A stretch of 64,000 nucleotides of DNA from Firm-13 sp037143795 (GTDB lineage Bacteria > Bacillota > Clostridia > Saccharofermentanales > Saccharofermentanaceae). Position numbers and translations under genes: made by a program. The notes under the pieces are model-generated. The model was not told where the DNA came from, did not search any database, and saw only the letters and a program-made list of their open reading frames with translations. The stretch is taken from positions 1-64,000 of the forward strand of contig JBAWXZ010000002.1 of NCBI GenBank assembly GCA_037143795.1. Direction: 5' to 3'. This document shows, piece after piece, positions 42,167-50,629 of this stretch; position 1 is the stretch's first letter, and each line of letters starts with the position of its first letter.

Positions 42167-44044
42167 TTATTCCTCCCTGATGGCTGTAAATGCGCAGGAA
42201 TCCACGCAGGCACCGCATTTGATACATTTCTTATTGTCGATACTATAGGGGGATTTGATCACGCCGCTGATAGCGCCGGCAGGGCATATCCGTGCACATT
42301 TGCTGCAGCCGCGGCATTTCTCCGGCTCGATTGTATAGGTTTTGAGCGCCTGGCAGACATGGGACGGACACTTTTTGTCCACCACATGTGCAATATATTC
42401 ATCGCGGAAATATTTGAGTGTGGAGACAACCGGACCCGCCGCACTTTTTCCGAGCCCGCAGAGTGCTGTATTGGTTACGGTATCAGCGATTTCCTCAAGG
42501 ATATCCAGATCTTCCAGCGTCCCTTGTCCTGTGACGATCTTCTCGAGAATCTCAAGCATGCGCTTTGTTCCTTCACGGCACGGGACACATTTGCCGCAGG
42601 ATTCATTCTGTGTAAAGTTCATAAAGAAACGTGCAATTTCAACCATGCAGGTGTCTTCATTCATAACAACGAGACCGCCTGAACCGATCATCGCACCGAC
42701 GGATTTCAATGAATCAAAATCCAACGGAAGATCGAGGTGCTCTTTGGTAAGGCAGCCGCCGGACGGACCGCCTATCTGGACAGCCTTAAGATCTTTACCG
42801 CCGCGTACTCCGCCGCCGATGTCATAGACGACTTCGCGGAGGGTTGTGCCCATAGGGACTTCAATAAGGCCTGTATTGACAACGTCCCCCGTGATGGCAA
42901 AAGCTTTGGTGCCGGGGGAAGTATGGGTGCCTAAGCTCTTATACCAGGCGGCGCCATTTTGTATGATGAGCGGAACGTTGGCATACGTTTCCACATTATT
43001 GAGCACGGTAGGCTTGCCGAAAAGCCCGTGTTCTACCGTTCTCGGAGGCTTGACACGGGGCATGCCGCGTTCACCTTCAATGGAAGCGGTAAGTGCCGAG
43101 CCTTCCCCGCATACAAAAGCGCCGGCTCCGGTATTAATGTGAATATCAAAATCAAACGAAGAGCCGAGGATGTTCCGGCCGAGAAGTCCGCACTCTTTGG
43201 CACGGGCAATTGCCGTCCTCAGGCGGGCGACAGCCAGGGGGTATTCTGCACGTACGTAGATATAGGCCTCGCCTGCACCGACGGCAGCTCCGGCAATCAT
43301 CATGCCTTCGAGCATCAGATGCGGGTTGCCTTCCATAACGGAGCGGTCCATAAAGGCGCCCGGGTCTCCTTCGTCACCGTTGCAGATGACATACCGTACC
43401 GGTTCTTTTTGTCCGCGGACGGCGACCCATTTGCGTCCTGTCGGATATCCTCCGCCGCCTCTGCCGCGCAGACCGCTGCTCAGGATCTCATCACAGACTT
43501 CCTTGCCGTTCATCTCGAAAAGTGATTTGACCAGCGCCTCGTATCCGCCATGTACAATGTATTCCTCTATGGATTCAGCGTCCATGCGGCCGCAGCCCGA
43601 GAGAACATGCCGGGTCTGTTTCTTGTAAAAAGGAATTTCTTCCTGTGTAGGGTAGGTTATGCCGTTTTTCTGATATAAAAGCCGTGCAACGGGTTTGCCG
43701 CCGATCAGTGTTGTCTCAATAATTTCTTCCGCGTCCTCTGGCTTTACTTTAAGGTATAGCCACCCGGATGGCTCGATACGGACGAGCGGGCCCATTTCAC
43801 AGTATCCATGGCAGCCGCTGCGCTTAAGTCCGATGGAATCTTCCTTTTCCTCAGTCAGTTCGACCTGCAGGGGCAGGTTTTTTTCGGTGAGGAGGGCGGT
43901 CAGGCGGTCATATATCTGCATCGCCCCGCCTGCCACGCATCCGGTACCGGCACATATCAGGATTTTTCTTTTCTGGGCCGCAAGATACCGGCTGTAATCA
44001 TTACGGGCGGCCTCCAGGTCGGCAGGTGTTTCAAAAAACTTCAT
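42167..44044 (-). CDS. hydB: NuoF-like flavoprotein subunit HydB
   Basis: A 625-residue diaphorase subunit. An N-terminal TRX-Fd domain (GTGCVAGG, CHGYC) is followed by the NADH/FMN domain (GLRGRGGGGYPTG, NGDEGDPGAFMDR), the SLBB region, a 4Fe-4S site ESCGKCVPCREG and a C-terminal pair of 4Fe-4S motifs (CRGCSKC, CIKCGAC). It exchanges electrons between NAD(H) and Fe-S centres of the hydrogenase complex. It overlaps the NuoE-like gene by 14 bp and hydA follows after 3 bp, as in HydABC operons. Confidence 0.96.
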   Translation of the reverse strand: MKFFETPADLEAARNDYSRYLAAQKRKILICAGTGCVAGGAMQIYDRLTALLTEKNLPLQVELTEEKEDSIGLKRSGCHGYCEMGPLVRIEPSGWLYLKVKPEDAEEIIETTLIGGKPVARLLYQKNGITYPTQEEIPFYKKQTRHVLSGCGRMDAESIEEYIVHGGYEALVKSLFEMNGKEVCDEILSSGLRGRGGGGYPTGRKWVAVRGQKEPVRYVICNGDEGDPGAFMDRSVMEGNPHLMLEGMMIAGAAVGAGEAYIYVRAEYPLAVARLRTAIARAKECGLLGRNILGSSFDFDIHINTGAGAFVCGEGSALTASIEGERGMPRVKPPRTVEHGLFGKPTVLNNVETYANVPLIIQNGAAWYKSLGTHTSPGTKAFAITGDVVNTGLIEVPMGTTLREVVYDIGGGVRGGKDLKAVQIGGPSGGCLTKEHLDLPLDFDSLKSVGAMIGSGGLVVMNEDTCMVEIARFFMNFTQNESCGKCVPCREGTKRMLEILEKIVTGQGTLEDLDILEEIADTVTNTALCGLGKSAAGPVVSTLKYFRDEYIAHVVDKKCPSHVCQALKTYTIEPEKCRGCSKCARICPAGAISGVIKSPYSIDNKKCIKCGACVDSCAFTAIREE

Positions 44045-44540
44045 GCTGTACCTCCTGCGGTTCGGTTTTTGCCTGTGTCTCCAGGTCTGTTAAAAGGGCG
44101 GCGGCTTTTTCCGGAGTCATTGCGGCATATACGGTATCATTTACCATCAGGACGGGTGCCAGTCCGCATGCTCCAAGGCAGGACACCGTCTCGACCGTGA
44201 AAAGAAAGTCGTCAGTTGTATGTTTTGTTTCGGAGAGACGGAGCCTTTTGCGGATCTCAGTCAGGATAGGAATTGATTTCCTGACATGGCAGGCTGTGCC
44301 GTCACAGATCCGTATTACATATTTTCCCTTGGGGTTCAGCGAGAAATTCTCGTAGAAAGTAGCGATGCTGTAAATCTTCGCTTCACTTATGCCAACTGCC
44401 GAAGCGGTATAGGTCAGGAGTTTCTCCGGCAGATAACGGAATTCGCTTTGGACATCCTGCAAAATGGCAATTATGTGGGTCCTGTCATAGCTGTGGTTCT
44501 GTAAAATGGAATCCAGAGCAATTTTTTGATCGTCGGTCAT
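44031..44540 (-). CDS. hydC: NuoE-like subunit HydC
   Basis: A 169-residue protein with an N-terminal helical bundle and a thioredoxin-like 2Fe-2S domain with cysteines in GTACHVR and SCLGACGLAP. It is the NuoE/HydC subunit of NAD-dependent hydrogenases. First gene of a six-gene operon running to 37131. AGGAGG lies six bases before the ATG. Confidence 0.95.
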   Translation of the reverse strand: MTDDQKIALDSILQNHSYDRTHIIAILQDVQSEFRYLPEKLLTYTASAVGISEAKIYSIATFYENFSLNPKGKYVIRICDGTACHVRKSIPILTEIRKRLRLSETKHTTDDFLFTVETVSCLGACGLAPVLMVNDTVYAAMTPEKAAALLTDLETQAKTEPQEVQHEVF

Positions 44541-44652
44541 ATGTACCTCCTCTTGTTGTTTCCGGTTAAGCCTCTATAAACATTCTTACCTATCCTGCCG
44601 GGGCGGGCAAGGAAGTGATACGGGCTAAAATTTCGGAAAAATATTTGATGTC

Positions 44653-44712
44653 ATTATAGATATGGTAAAAATCACGGAAAGGGTCAGACTGTATCGTGCG
44701 GGCGTGATTTTT
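44653..44712 (-). promoter_or_regulatory. Hydrogenase operon promoter with inverted repeat
   Basis: TATAAT (44658-44653, minus strand) lies 113 bp before hydC. Perfect arms AAAAATCACG (44667-44676) and CGTGATTTTT (44703-44712) span the -35 region, where no good -35 hexamer is seen, so a bound regulator is likely. The other side of this gap carries a TATAAT at 44788-44793 for the divergent apbE gene. Confidence 0.5.
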
Positions 44713-44867
44713 GGGTCTGAATCTGATATGATAACGGGGATAAGATTTTGTAATCCGGTTTTTTGCTTTGCTTAAAACGGAACATAATATAATGTATTTA
44801 TAATTAAATGCCTTTCGAATCAAGGCTGACAGGATATCTAGCTGCATTTTTTAGGAGGAATCCCGAT

Positions 44868-45986
44868 ATGACCTTCAGGCAATTTTCTGTATCTGCTCAG
44901 GCAGTGACTCCGGAATACCGGATTGGCGTACTGCTGGTATTTTTCGCTTTCCTTCTGTCAGGATGTAGTTTGACTCCGGTTATATCCGGATCTTCAGCCG
45001 CGGCCACTTCGACCGGGTCAGTCTCGTCTGCAGCGACGGCAACGGCTGACTTTTTTGCGATGGATACATATATGACGATTACAGCGAACGGAACCGATGC
45101 GCAGGCAGCGGTCGATGCGGCCCAGGCTGAAATATATGTGCTTGAAAATGAACTTTCCAGAAATCTCCCTGCAAGTGAAATCAGTAAAATCAATGCACAG
45201 AGCGGGCTCGGACCGGTAACGGTTTCGCAGGAGACTTTTGACATCATTGCCGATGCAGTTGCCTATTCGGAAAAAACGAACGGAGCCTTTGATATTACGA
45301 TTGCTCCGGTTATGGATATCTGGGGTTTTACCGACAGCAAATTCCGGGTGCCGACGGCAAGTGAAATCCAGGCGGTGCTTCCGCTTGTCAACTGGCAGAA
45401 AATTGTTCTGGACAAAACGAAGCTTACAGTCGAGCTTCCCGTCAAAGGGATGGAGCTGGATCTGGGCGGAATCGCAAAGGGATATTCTTCGGATAAGGTT
45501 CAGGCAGTCATGCACGGATACAATATCACATCAGCACTTATTTCCCTTGGCGGAAATGTCGCCGTATTCGGAACAAAAGCGGACGGCGCGCTTTGGAAAA
45601 TAGCTATTTCCGACCCGGCGGCGCCGGATTCTTATATCGGGGTCCTTACAGCGACGGATGTGTCCGTGATTACTTCCGGAGGATATGAGCGGAATTTTGT
45701 ACAGAATGGAGTCACCTACATTCATATCATGGATCCGGCTCTTGGCACACCTGTGCAGAGCGATCTTCTTTCCGTCAGCATTGTATCTGCGGACGGGGTG
45801 CAGGGCGACAGTCTTTCCACCGCGCTTTTTGTAATGGGAAAAGATAAGGCGATTGCCTACTGGCAGGCGCACAAGGATTTTGCGTGTATCCTGGTTACTT
45901 CGACAGGCGAAGTTTTTGCCAGCACGGAACTCAGGAACACGTTTTCACTTATGGATGCAAAGAGATCCCTGACCTTTTTTAATTAG
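44868..45986 (+). CDS. apbE: ApbE, FAD:protein FMN transferase (lipoprotein)
   Basis: A 372-residue lipoprotein (lipobox LLSGC, C33). The ApbE fold shows FAMDTYMTITANG, a helical ENELSRNLPASEISKIN region, DLGGIAKGYSSDKV and ISLGGNVAVFG. It splits FAD and links FMN to Thr in FMN-binding domains on the outer face of the membrane. A plausible target in the window is the SHATYSS motif of the protein at 2878. The start at 44868 follows TTAGGAGG; the longer frame from 44808 has none. First gene of an operon with the two following genes, an arrangement seen in extracellular-electron-transfer loci. Confidence 0.94.
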   Translation: MTFRQFSVSAQAVTPEYRIGVLLVFFAFLLSGCSLTPVISGSSAAATSTGSVSSAATATADFFAMDTYMTITANGTDAQAAVDAAQAEIYVLENELSRNLPASEISKINAQSGLGPVTVSQETFDIIADAVAYSEKTNGAFDITIAPVMDIWGFTDSKFRVPTASEIQAVLPLVNWQKIVLDKTKLTVELPVKGMELDLGGIAKGYSSDKVQAVMHGYNITSALISLGGNVAVFGTKADGALWKIAISDPAAPDSYIGVLTATDVSVITSGGYERNFVQNGVTYIHIMDPALGTPVQSDLLSVSIVSADGVQGDSLSTALFVMGKDKAIAYWQAHKDFACILVTSTGEVFASTELRNTFSLMDAKRSLTFFN

Positions 45987-46007
45987 TAAGCCGGAAGGAT
46001 ATCCGTA

Positions 46008-46472
46008 ATGAATCTGAAAAAGAAAAATCAAACGGGCTATGTGCCCCAATACCGGTTCAACCGTTTTGATGCGGCTGTTATGCTGCTTGTTGTACTGATC
46101 GCTGCTGCTGTGGCAATCCAGCTTTTTCAGACTGCACAGAAAAGCATAACGGCGACTTCCCATCTCGAAGCCGTTCTCACGGTATCGGGGGAAGAGGTCT
46201 GGAGGTCGAACCTCTCGGATGTAACAACGCCGCAGACGCACAAGGTAACGGTGTCTGCCGGAAGTCTTACCGTGCTTGCCGAAGCAGGAAAAGTCCGCGT
46301 AGCTTCATCGGACTGCCCGGATCAGATATGCGTACATACCGGCTGGCTCACATCGGCCGGCCAGACCGCCGTATGCCTGCCGTTCAAGGTAGTGCTTAAG
46401 GTCATTTCGGTTGACAGCCAGGGCAGTATTACTACAGATACCGGCGCACTTTACGATGCAATATCCAAATGA
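46008..46472 (+). CDS. NusG domain II membrane-anchored protein
   Basis: A 154-residue protein with one TM (about 21-42) and a C-terminal beta domain with DCPDQICVHTGWL and VCLPFKVVLKV, typical of NusG_II (PF07009) proteins. In Gram-positives it accompanies ApbE and the Gx transporter (EetA-like). It carries two cysteines in the PDQxCVH segment. Its biochemical role is not settled; electron transfer or flavin supply is inferred from context. Confidence 0.85.
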   Translation: MNLKKKNQTGYVPQYRFNRFDAAVMLLVVLIAAAVAIQLFQTAQKSITATSHLEAVLTVSGEEVWRSNLSDVTTPQTHKVTVSAGSLTVLAEAGKVRVASSDCPDQICVHTGWLTSAGQTAVCLPFKVVLKVISVDSQGSITTDTGALYDAISK

Positions 46473-46492
46473 GCGAAAGGAGAGGCGGACAT

Positions 46493-47011
46493 ATGAAATA
46501 TTCGATCTATGATATGACTCGCTGGAGCATTCTTACGGCTCTTGCCCTGACTCTCTCCGTGACGGAAATGCTCTTTTTCCCAAGTATGCTGTTACCGGTC
46601 CCGGGTATGCGCCTTGGGCTGTCGAATATTGTTACCCTTCTGGCGCTTTATCTTTTCGGTGCTTTCCCGACGATCCTGATTGTGTGCATCCGGTGCCTTA
46701 TCACGTTCGCATTCGGCGGCAACCTGACAAGTTTTCTCTTCTCCATAGCCGGCGGACTTTTAGCTCTGCTGGTTATGCTTATACTGCGCAATTTCAGGAA
46801 ATTCTCCCTCTTTGGAGTAAGTGTTGCCGGTTCGGCGGCGCATACAGTCGGACAGATATTGATTGCGTGCCTTATGACCAGGACCTGGGCAACGATTTCT
46901 TACCTTCCTGTACTGATGCTGGTGTCCATTGTAACGGGACTTGTGATTGCAGGCCTGTCCATACCGGTATATAAGGCAGTAACCGCTATACATCCGGGGG
47001 TGGAAAATTGA
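46493..47011 (+). CDS. Gx transporter family membrane protein (EetB-like)
   Basis: A 172-residue protein with five to six hydrophobic segments, of the family annotated as heptaprenyl diphosphate synthase component I or Gx transporter (PF07456). Motif PGMRLGLSNIVTLLALYLFG is typical. The start at 46493 is preceded by GGAGAGG; the 46469 frame start overlaps the preceding stop. With ApbE and the NusG-II protein it forms the conserved trio of flavin-based extracytosolic electron transfer loci. The substrate is unproven. Confidence 0.85.
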   Translation: MKYSIYDMTRWSILTALALTLSVTEMLFFPSMLLPVPGMRLGLSNIVTLLALYLFGAFPTILIVCIRCLITFAFGGNLTSFLFSIAGGLLALLVMLILRNFRKFSLFGVSVAGSAAHTVGQILIACLMTRTWATISYLPVLMLVSIVTGLVIAGLSIPVYKAVTAIHPGVEN

Positions 47012-47952
47012 AAGATAAAGCAAGATCGAATCTTGCAAAAGCAGCGCTTGTCCTTGCAACAATCATATGGGGAGGATCCTTTGTCGTTCTCAAGAATGCA
47101 ATCACTACGATGCCCCCGTATTTTGTGCTCGGCGTGCGCAGCCTGATGGCAACAGTTATCCTGTCGGTTGTTTTCTGGAAACGTTTTAAAAAGATGAACC
47201 GCACATACCTCTGGGAGGGCGGCATAATGGGCGTACTTCTTTTTGTCGCCTTTGCGTTTCAGACCAATGGCCTGATGGGAACCACACCCGGCAAAAACGC
47301 CTTTCTCACATCGGTATACTGTGTGCTCGTTCCGTTTTTTTACTGGATGTTTACCCGTATACGCCCGGACCGATACAACATTCTTGCAGCGCTCCTGTGT
47401 ATAATCGGTATCGGCTTCGTTTCCCTTCGCGGTGAGTCGCTGATTGCAGGCGGGGAACTCATATCGACGGGTGACATACTGACACTTATCAGCGGCATAT
47501 TTTACGCCCTCCATATTGTGTCCGTAGCTAAATTTTCTTCGGGAAAAGATGTTATCCTTTTAACGATTATTCAATTTATCATATACAGTATTCTATCCTG
47601 GGGTATGTTCTTCCTGTTGGAAAAAGCACCGGTGTCGATCAATCTTACCGAAGGCATCAGCCTTTTATACCTGGGCGTATTCGCTACGGCTATAGCCCTT
47701 CTGCTGCAGAATATCGGCCAGAAATTTACACCTCCCTCGCAGGCTGCCGTCATTTTGTCCCTCGAAGGCGGCCTCGGCGTAGCTTTTTCCATCGTTTTTT
47801 ACCATGAACTGCTGACATTCCGTCTGATTATCGGTTTCGTACTCATTTTTGCATCCGTTTTGATTTCTGAAACAAAATTGAACGTACATCCCATAGCGTA
47901 TTTTCAGAATGTATATGCTAAAATAATAGATAAAAAGAACACACAAAATTAA
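47008..47952 (+). CDS. EamA/DMT-family transporter
   Basis: A 314-residue protein with ten TM helices in two EamA repeats; TIIWGGSFVVLKNAI and ALLCIIGIGFVSLRGE are typical. It begins with TTG after GGGGGTGG and overlaps the preceding gene by 4 bp. It exports or imports a small metabolite of unknown identity. Its tight coupling to the Gx transporter gene suggests a role in the same process, perhaps precursor or flavin movement, which is speculation. Confidence 0.9.
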   Translation: MKDKARSNLAKAALVLATIIWGGSFVVLKNAITTMPPYFVLGVRSLMATVILSVVFWKRFKKMNRTYLWEGGIMGVLLFVAFAFQTNGLMGTTPGKNAFLTSVYCVLVPFFYWMFTRIRPDRYNILAALLCIIGIGFVSLRGESLIAGGELISTGDILTLISGIFYALHIVSVAKFSSGKDVILLTIIQFIIYSILSWGMFFLLEKAPVSINLTEGISLLYLGVFATAIALLLQNIGQKFTPPSQAAVILSLEGGLGVAFSIVFYHELLTFRLIIGFVLIFASVLISETKLNVHPIAYFQNVYAKIIDKKNTQN

Positions 47953-47991
47953 TATAAATACTGGACTTCACTGGTACTGGGGGCGCGTATT

Positions 47992-48795
47992 ATGAAGCAG
48001 CCGGACAATCCTTTTTGGCCGAAAAAGAGCATTCTCTTTCCTATCCCTCCCAGGGAGCCCTATGTTCCTGTCCGCCGCATCCGCAAAACACTCACAAGGG
48101 AAGAAATGAAGGCGGTTGACAAGGCTGCAGATGAGAAGTACCGCATCCCGCTTGTTATCCTGATGGAGCACGCCGGGCTTGCCGTTACGGAGATCTGCGA
48201 GGTTATGGCCGGCGCAAGGACCACCCCGATACACGTTTTTGCGGGCAAAGGCAATAACGGCGGAGACGCTTATGTCAGCGCAAGGCTTTTGTTCAGCAGG
48301 GGCTACCATGTCAGTGTCTGGGACTGCTTTCCCGGATTCAACCATACCGGTATGGTCAAGATGATGAGGGATGCCGTGCTTTCCCTCGGCATTCATATCC
48401 GGCCGGCTGAGGAATTCGAGCCGCAGAAGCTGCAGGGCGGTCTCTCCAGGATGATTGATGAAAAAGTATCAGGTATGCCCTGTGTCATTATTGACGGCAT
48501 TCTCGGGACAGGTTTTCAATACTCCAGACCGCTTCCCCCCCAGCTTTGCGCGATTACCACCCGTATTGAGGAGGGTCATCTACGCGGCGCCCGGGTCATT
48601 TCCATAGACATCCCCACAGGGGTGGACGCCAATACGGGCGAAGCCGATCTGCGTGCCGTTGCGGCGGACTGTACGGCGACCTTTATTCTTCCGAAAGCAG
48701 GACTTCTGCGGGGCAGGGGGCGTGAACTCGCAGGACAGGTGAGGATTTTCCCGATTGGCCTCCCGATAGACTTTGCTGACCGTGCCCTACAATAG
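47992..48795 (+). CDS. nnrE: NAD(P)H-hydrate epimerase (YjeF_N)
   Basis: A 267-residue protein with the YjeF_N fold: LMEHAGLAV, VFAGKGNNGGDAYVSARLL, IDGILGTGF and SIDIPTGVDANTGE. It epimerises the R form of damaged hydrated NAD(P)H so that a dehydratase can repair it. The usual fused dehydratase (NnrD) domain is absent, so the partner must be elsewhere. An N-terminal extension of about 30 proline- and arginine-rich residues is unusual. Confidence 0.9.
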   Translation: MKQPDNPFWPKKSILFPIPPREPYVPVRRIRKTLTREEMKAVDKAADEKYRIPLVILMEHAGLAVTEICEVMAGARTTPIHVFAGKGNNGGDAYVSARLLFSRGYHVSVWDCFPGFNHTGMVKMMRDAVLSLGIHIRPAEEFEPQKLQGGLSRMIDEKVSGMPCVIIDGILGTGFQYSRPLPPQLCAITTRIEEGHLRGARVISIDIPTGVDANTGEADLRAVAADCTATFILPKAGLLRGRGRELAGQVRIFPIGLPIDFADRALQ

Positions 48796-48890
48796 AGTGC
48801 GGATATGTAGTAAAATTATATTAACGTAATAAGATTTCCAACCTGCATCCTCCGCAGTAAAAGACAGTCAGATACAATAAGGAGACGCAT

Positions 48891-49406
48891 ATGTCGCAAA
48901 TAGCACTCGATAAAATCACATACGGTCTTTATGTAACAGGTGTACAGGACACCAACTGGTATGGCGGAAACATCATTGATGCATTTATGCAGACGACAAT
49001 GGTGCCGCCGACTATCATGTACAGCGCAATGAATAAGAACCGCACGACCGAGATCATCCTGGAAAAAGGCGAATTCACCGTATCAGCACTTCCGGCTGAT
49101 GTCCATCCCTTCTATATAGCCAATTTCGGATTCCAGAGCAGCCGCAAAGCCGACAAGTGGGCCAATGTCCCCTTTGAAGTCGTTGACGGCCTTCCGGTCC
49201 TTAAGGATGCCGCCGCCTATTTCCGCCTGAAGGTGATTGATTCAAGGGATCTTCAGACACATACATTGTTCTACTGTGAGGTAGTCGACGCATGGCCCGG
49301 CGAAAAGGATCCGCTCTTATACGCCGATTACCGGAAATCGATGAAGCCCCTTGCTATGTCGTCCTTCCTTGAATTCCAGAAGACTCAGAAATCCCCCGTG
49401 CTGTAA
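48891..49406 (+). CDS. Flavin reductase-like (FMN-binding split-barrel) protein
   Basis: A 171-residue protein of the flavin reductase/flavoredoxin type: ITYGLYVTGVQD at the start, then NKNRTTEIILEKGEFTVSAL and the ending SFLEFQ. It binds FMN non-covalently and may act as flavoredoxin or flavin reductase in electron transfer. AGGAG precedes the ATG. It is a separate unit 95 bp after nnrE and before the lactate dehydrogenase. Partner unknown. Confidence 0.85.
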   Translation: MSQIALDKITYGLYVTGVQDTNWYGGNIIDAFMQTTMVPPTIMYSAMNKNRTTEIILEKGEFTVSALPADVHPFYIANFGFQSSRKADKWANVPFEVVDGLPVLKDAAAYFRLKVIDSRDLQTHTLFYCEVVDAWPGEKDPLLYADYRKSMKPLAMSSFLEFQKTQKSPVL

Positions 49407-49484
49407 TACTGAGTTTTAAATAAGATTTAAAAACCAGTCCAACAGGATTGGTCCGCCAATACTGCCCTGAAGGAGGACCATTTT

Positions 49485-50519
49485 ATGAAAATTGCTTTTT
49501 ACGATGCCAAGCCCTATGACCGTGTCTGGTTTGACGAATATGTCATCGAATATGGTTATAAGATTAAATATATTGAGAGCCGTCTGTCCCTGGAGACCGC
49601 GATTCTGGCCAAAGGCTATGACGCGGTCTGTGTTTTTGTCAATGACACCGTTGATAAGGATGTCATCGATGAGCTCAGCGAAATGGGCGTGAAGGTGGTT
49701 CTTCTGCGCTGTGCGGGCTTCAACAATGTTGATTTCGAGTCAGCCTACAAGAAGCTGCACGTCATGCGTGTGCCCGCTTACTCGCCGTTCGCTGTGGCGG
49801 AGTATGCCTGCGCGCTTCTCCTGTCGGTCAACCGGAAAACGCACCGTGCTTACGCAAGGACAAGGGATTATAATTTCAACATCAACGGTCTGGTCGGAAT
49901 GGATCTTCACGGCAAGACAGCCGGCGTCATCGGTACCGGAAAAATCGGACGCATCATGATCGACATCCTTCACGGTTTCGGCATGAAAGTGCTTGCGTAT
50001 GACCTGTTTCCGGCAAAAGACATTGATTTTGAATATGTGTCGCTTGATGAGATATGGAAACAGTCCGACATTATTTCACTGCACTGCCCGCTGACACCGG
50101 AGACAACCCATATCGTAAATGAGGATGCTTTTGAAAAAATGAAAAATGAGGCAATCCTGATTAACACCTCCCGCGGTGCGCTTATTGACACAGCGGCACT
50201 GATCGAGGCTGTAAAGAACCGCAAAATCGGCGGCGTCGGACTCGATGTATACGAAGAGGAAGACGATTACTTTTTTGAAGACAGATCCAACGACATTCTT
50301 GCCGATGAGTCGCTCGTACGCCTGATGAGCTTTCCCAATGTACTTGTTACTTCCCATCAGGCGTTTTTCACCAAAGAAGCAATGCAGGCGATTGCCAGAA
50401 CAACGCTCGACAATCTCCAGCGTTTTGAGCGCGGTGACTTTCTCTTGAACGAGATCTGTTACCAGTGCGAAGACAAGGGTAGCTGTGAGCGCGAGAAGAG
50501 CCATATTAACTGCTTCTGA
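49485..50519 (+). CDS. ldhA: D-lactate dehydrogenase (D-2-hydroxyacid dehydrogenase)
   Basis: A 344-residue enzyme with NAD motif GTGKIG, substrate-binding Arg in NTSRGALID, catalytic Glu in GLDVYEEE and His in TSHQAFFT. The sequence order and the FEDRSND segment match D-lactate dehydrogenases of the LdhA type, which reduce pyruvate with NADH in fermentation. The last 20 residues carry four cysteines (CYQCEDKGSC...NCF), an uncommon tail. GGAGG lies eight bases before the ATG. Confidence 0.93.
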   Translation: MKIAFYDAKPYDRVWFDEYVIEYGYKIKYIESRLSLETAILAKGYDAVCVFVNDTVDKDVIDELSEMGVKVVLLRCAGFNNVDFESAYKKLHVMRVPAYSPFAVAEYACALLLSVNRKTHRAYARTRDYNFNINGLVGMDLHGKTAGVIGTGKIGRIMIDILHGFGMKVLAYDLFPAKDIDFEYVSLDEIWKQSDIISLHCPLTPETTHIVNEDAFEKMKNEAILINTSRGALIDTAALIEAVKNRKIGGVGLDVYEEEDDYFFEDRSNDILADESLVRLMSFPNVLVTSHQAFFTKEAMQAIARTTLDNLQRFERGDFLLNEICYQCEDKGSCEREKSHINCF

Positions 50520-50629
50520 TACAGATCGCAGATGACAGGATCTTACGTTTTCCGTTGCTGCTGATAATTTTTTAGCCGGCAGCATGGATATTTAAAAAAG
50601 ACTCGTCGATTCCTTTGGAGGCAGGACAG

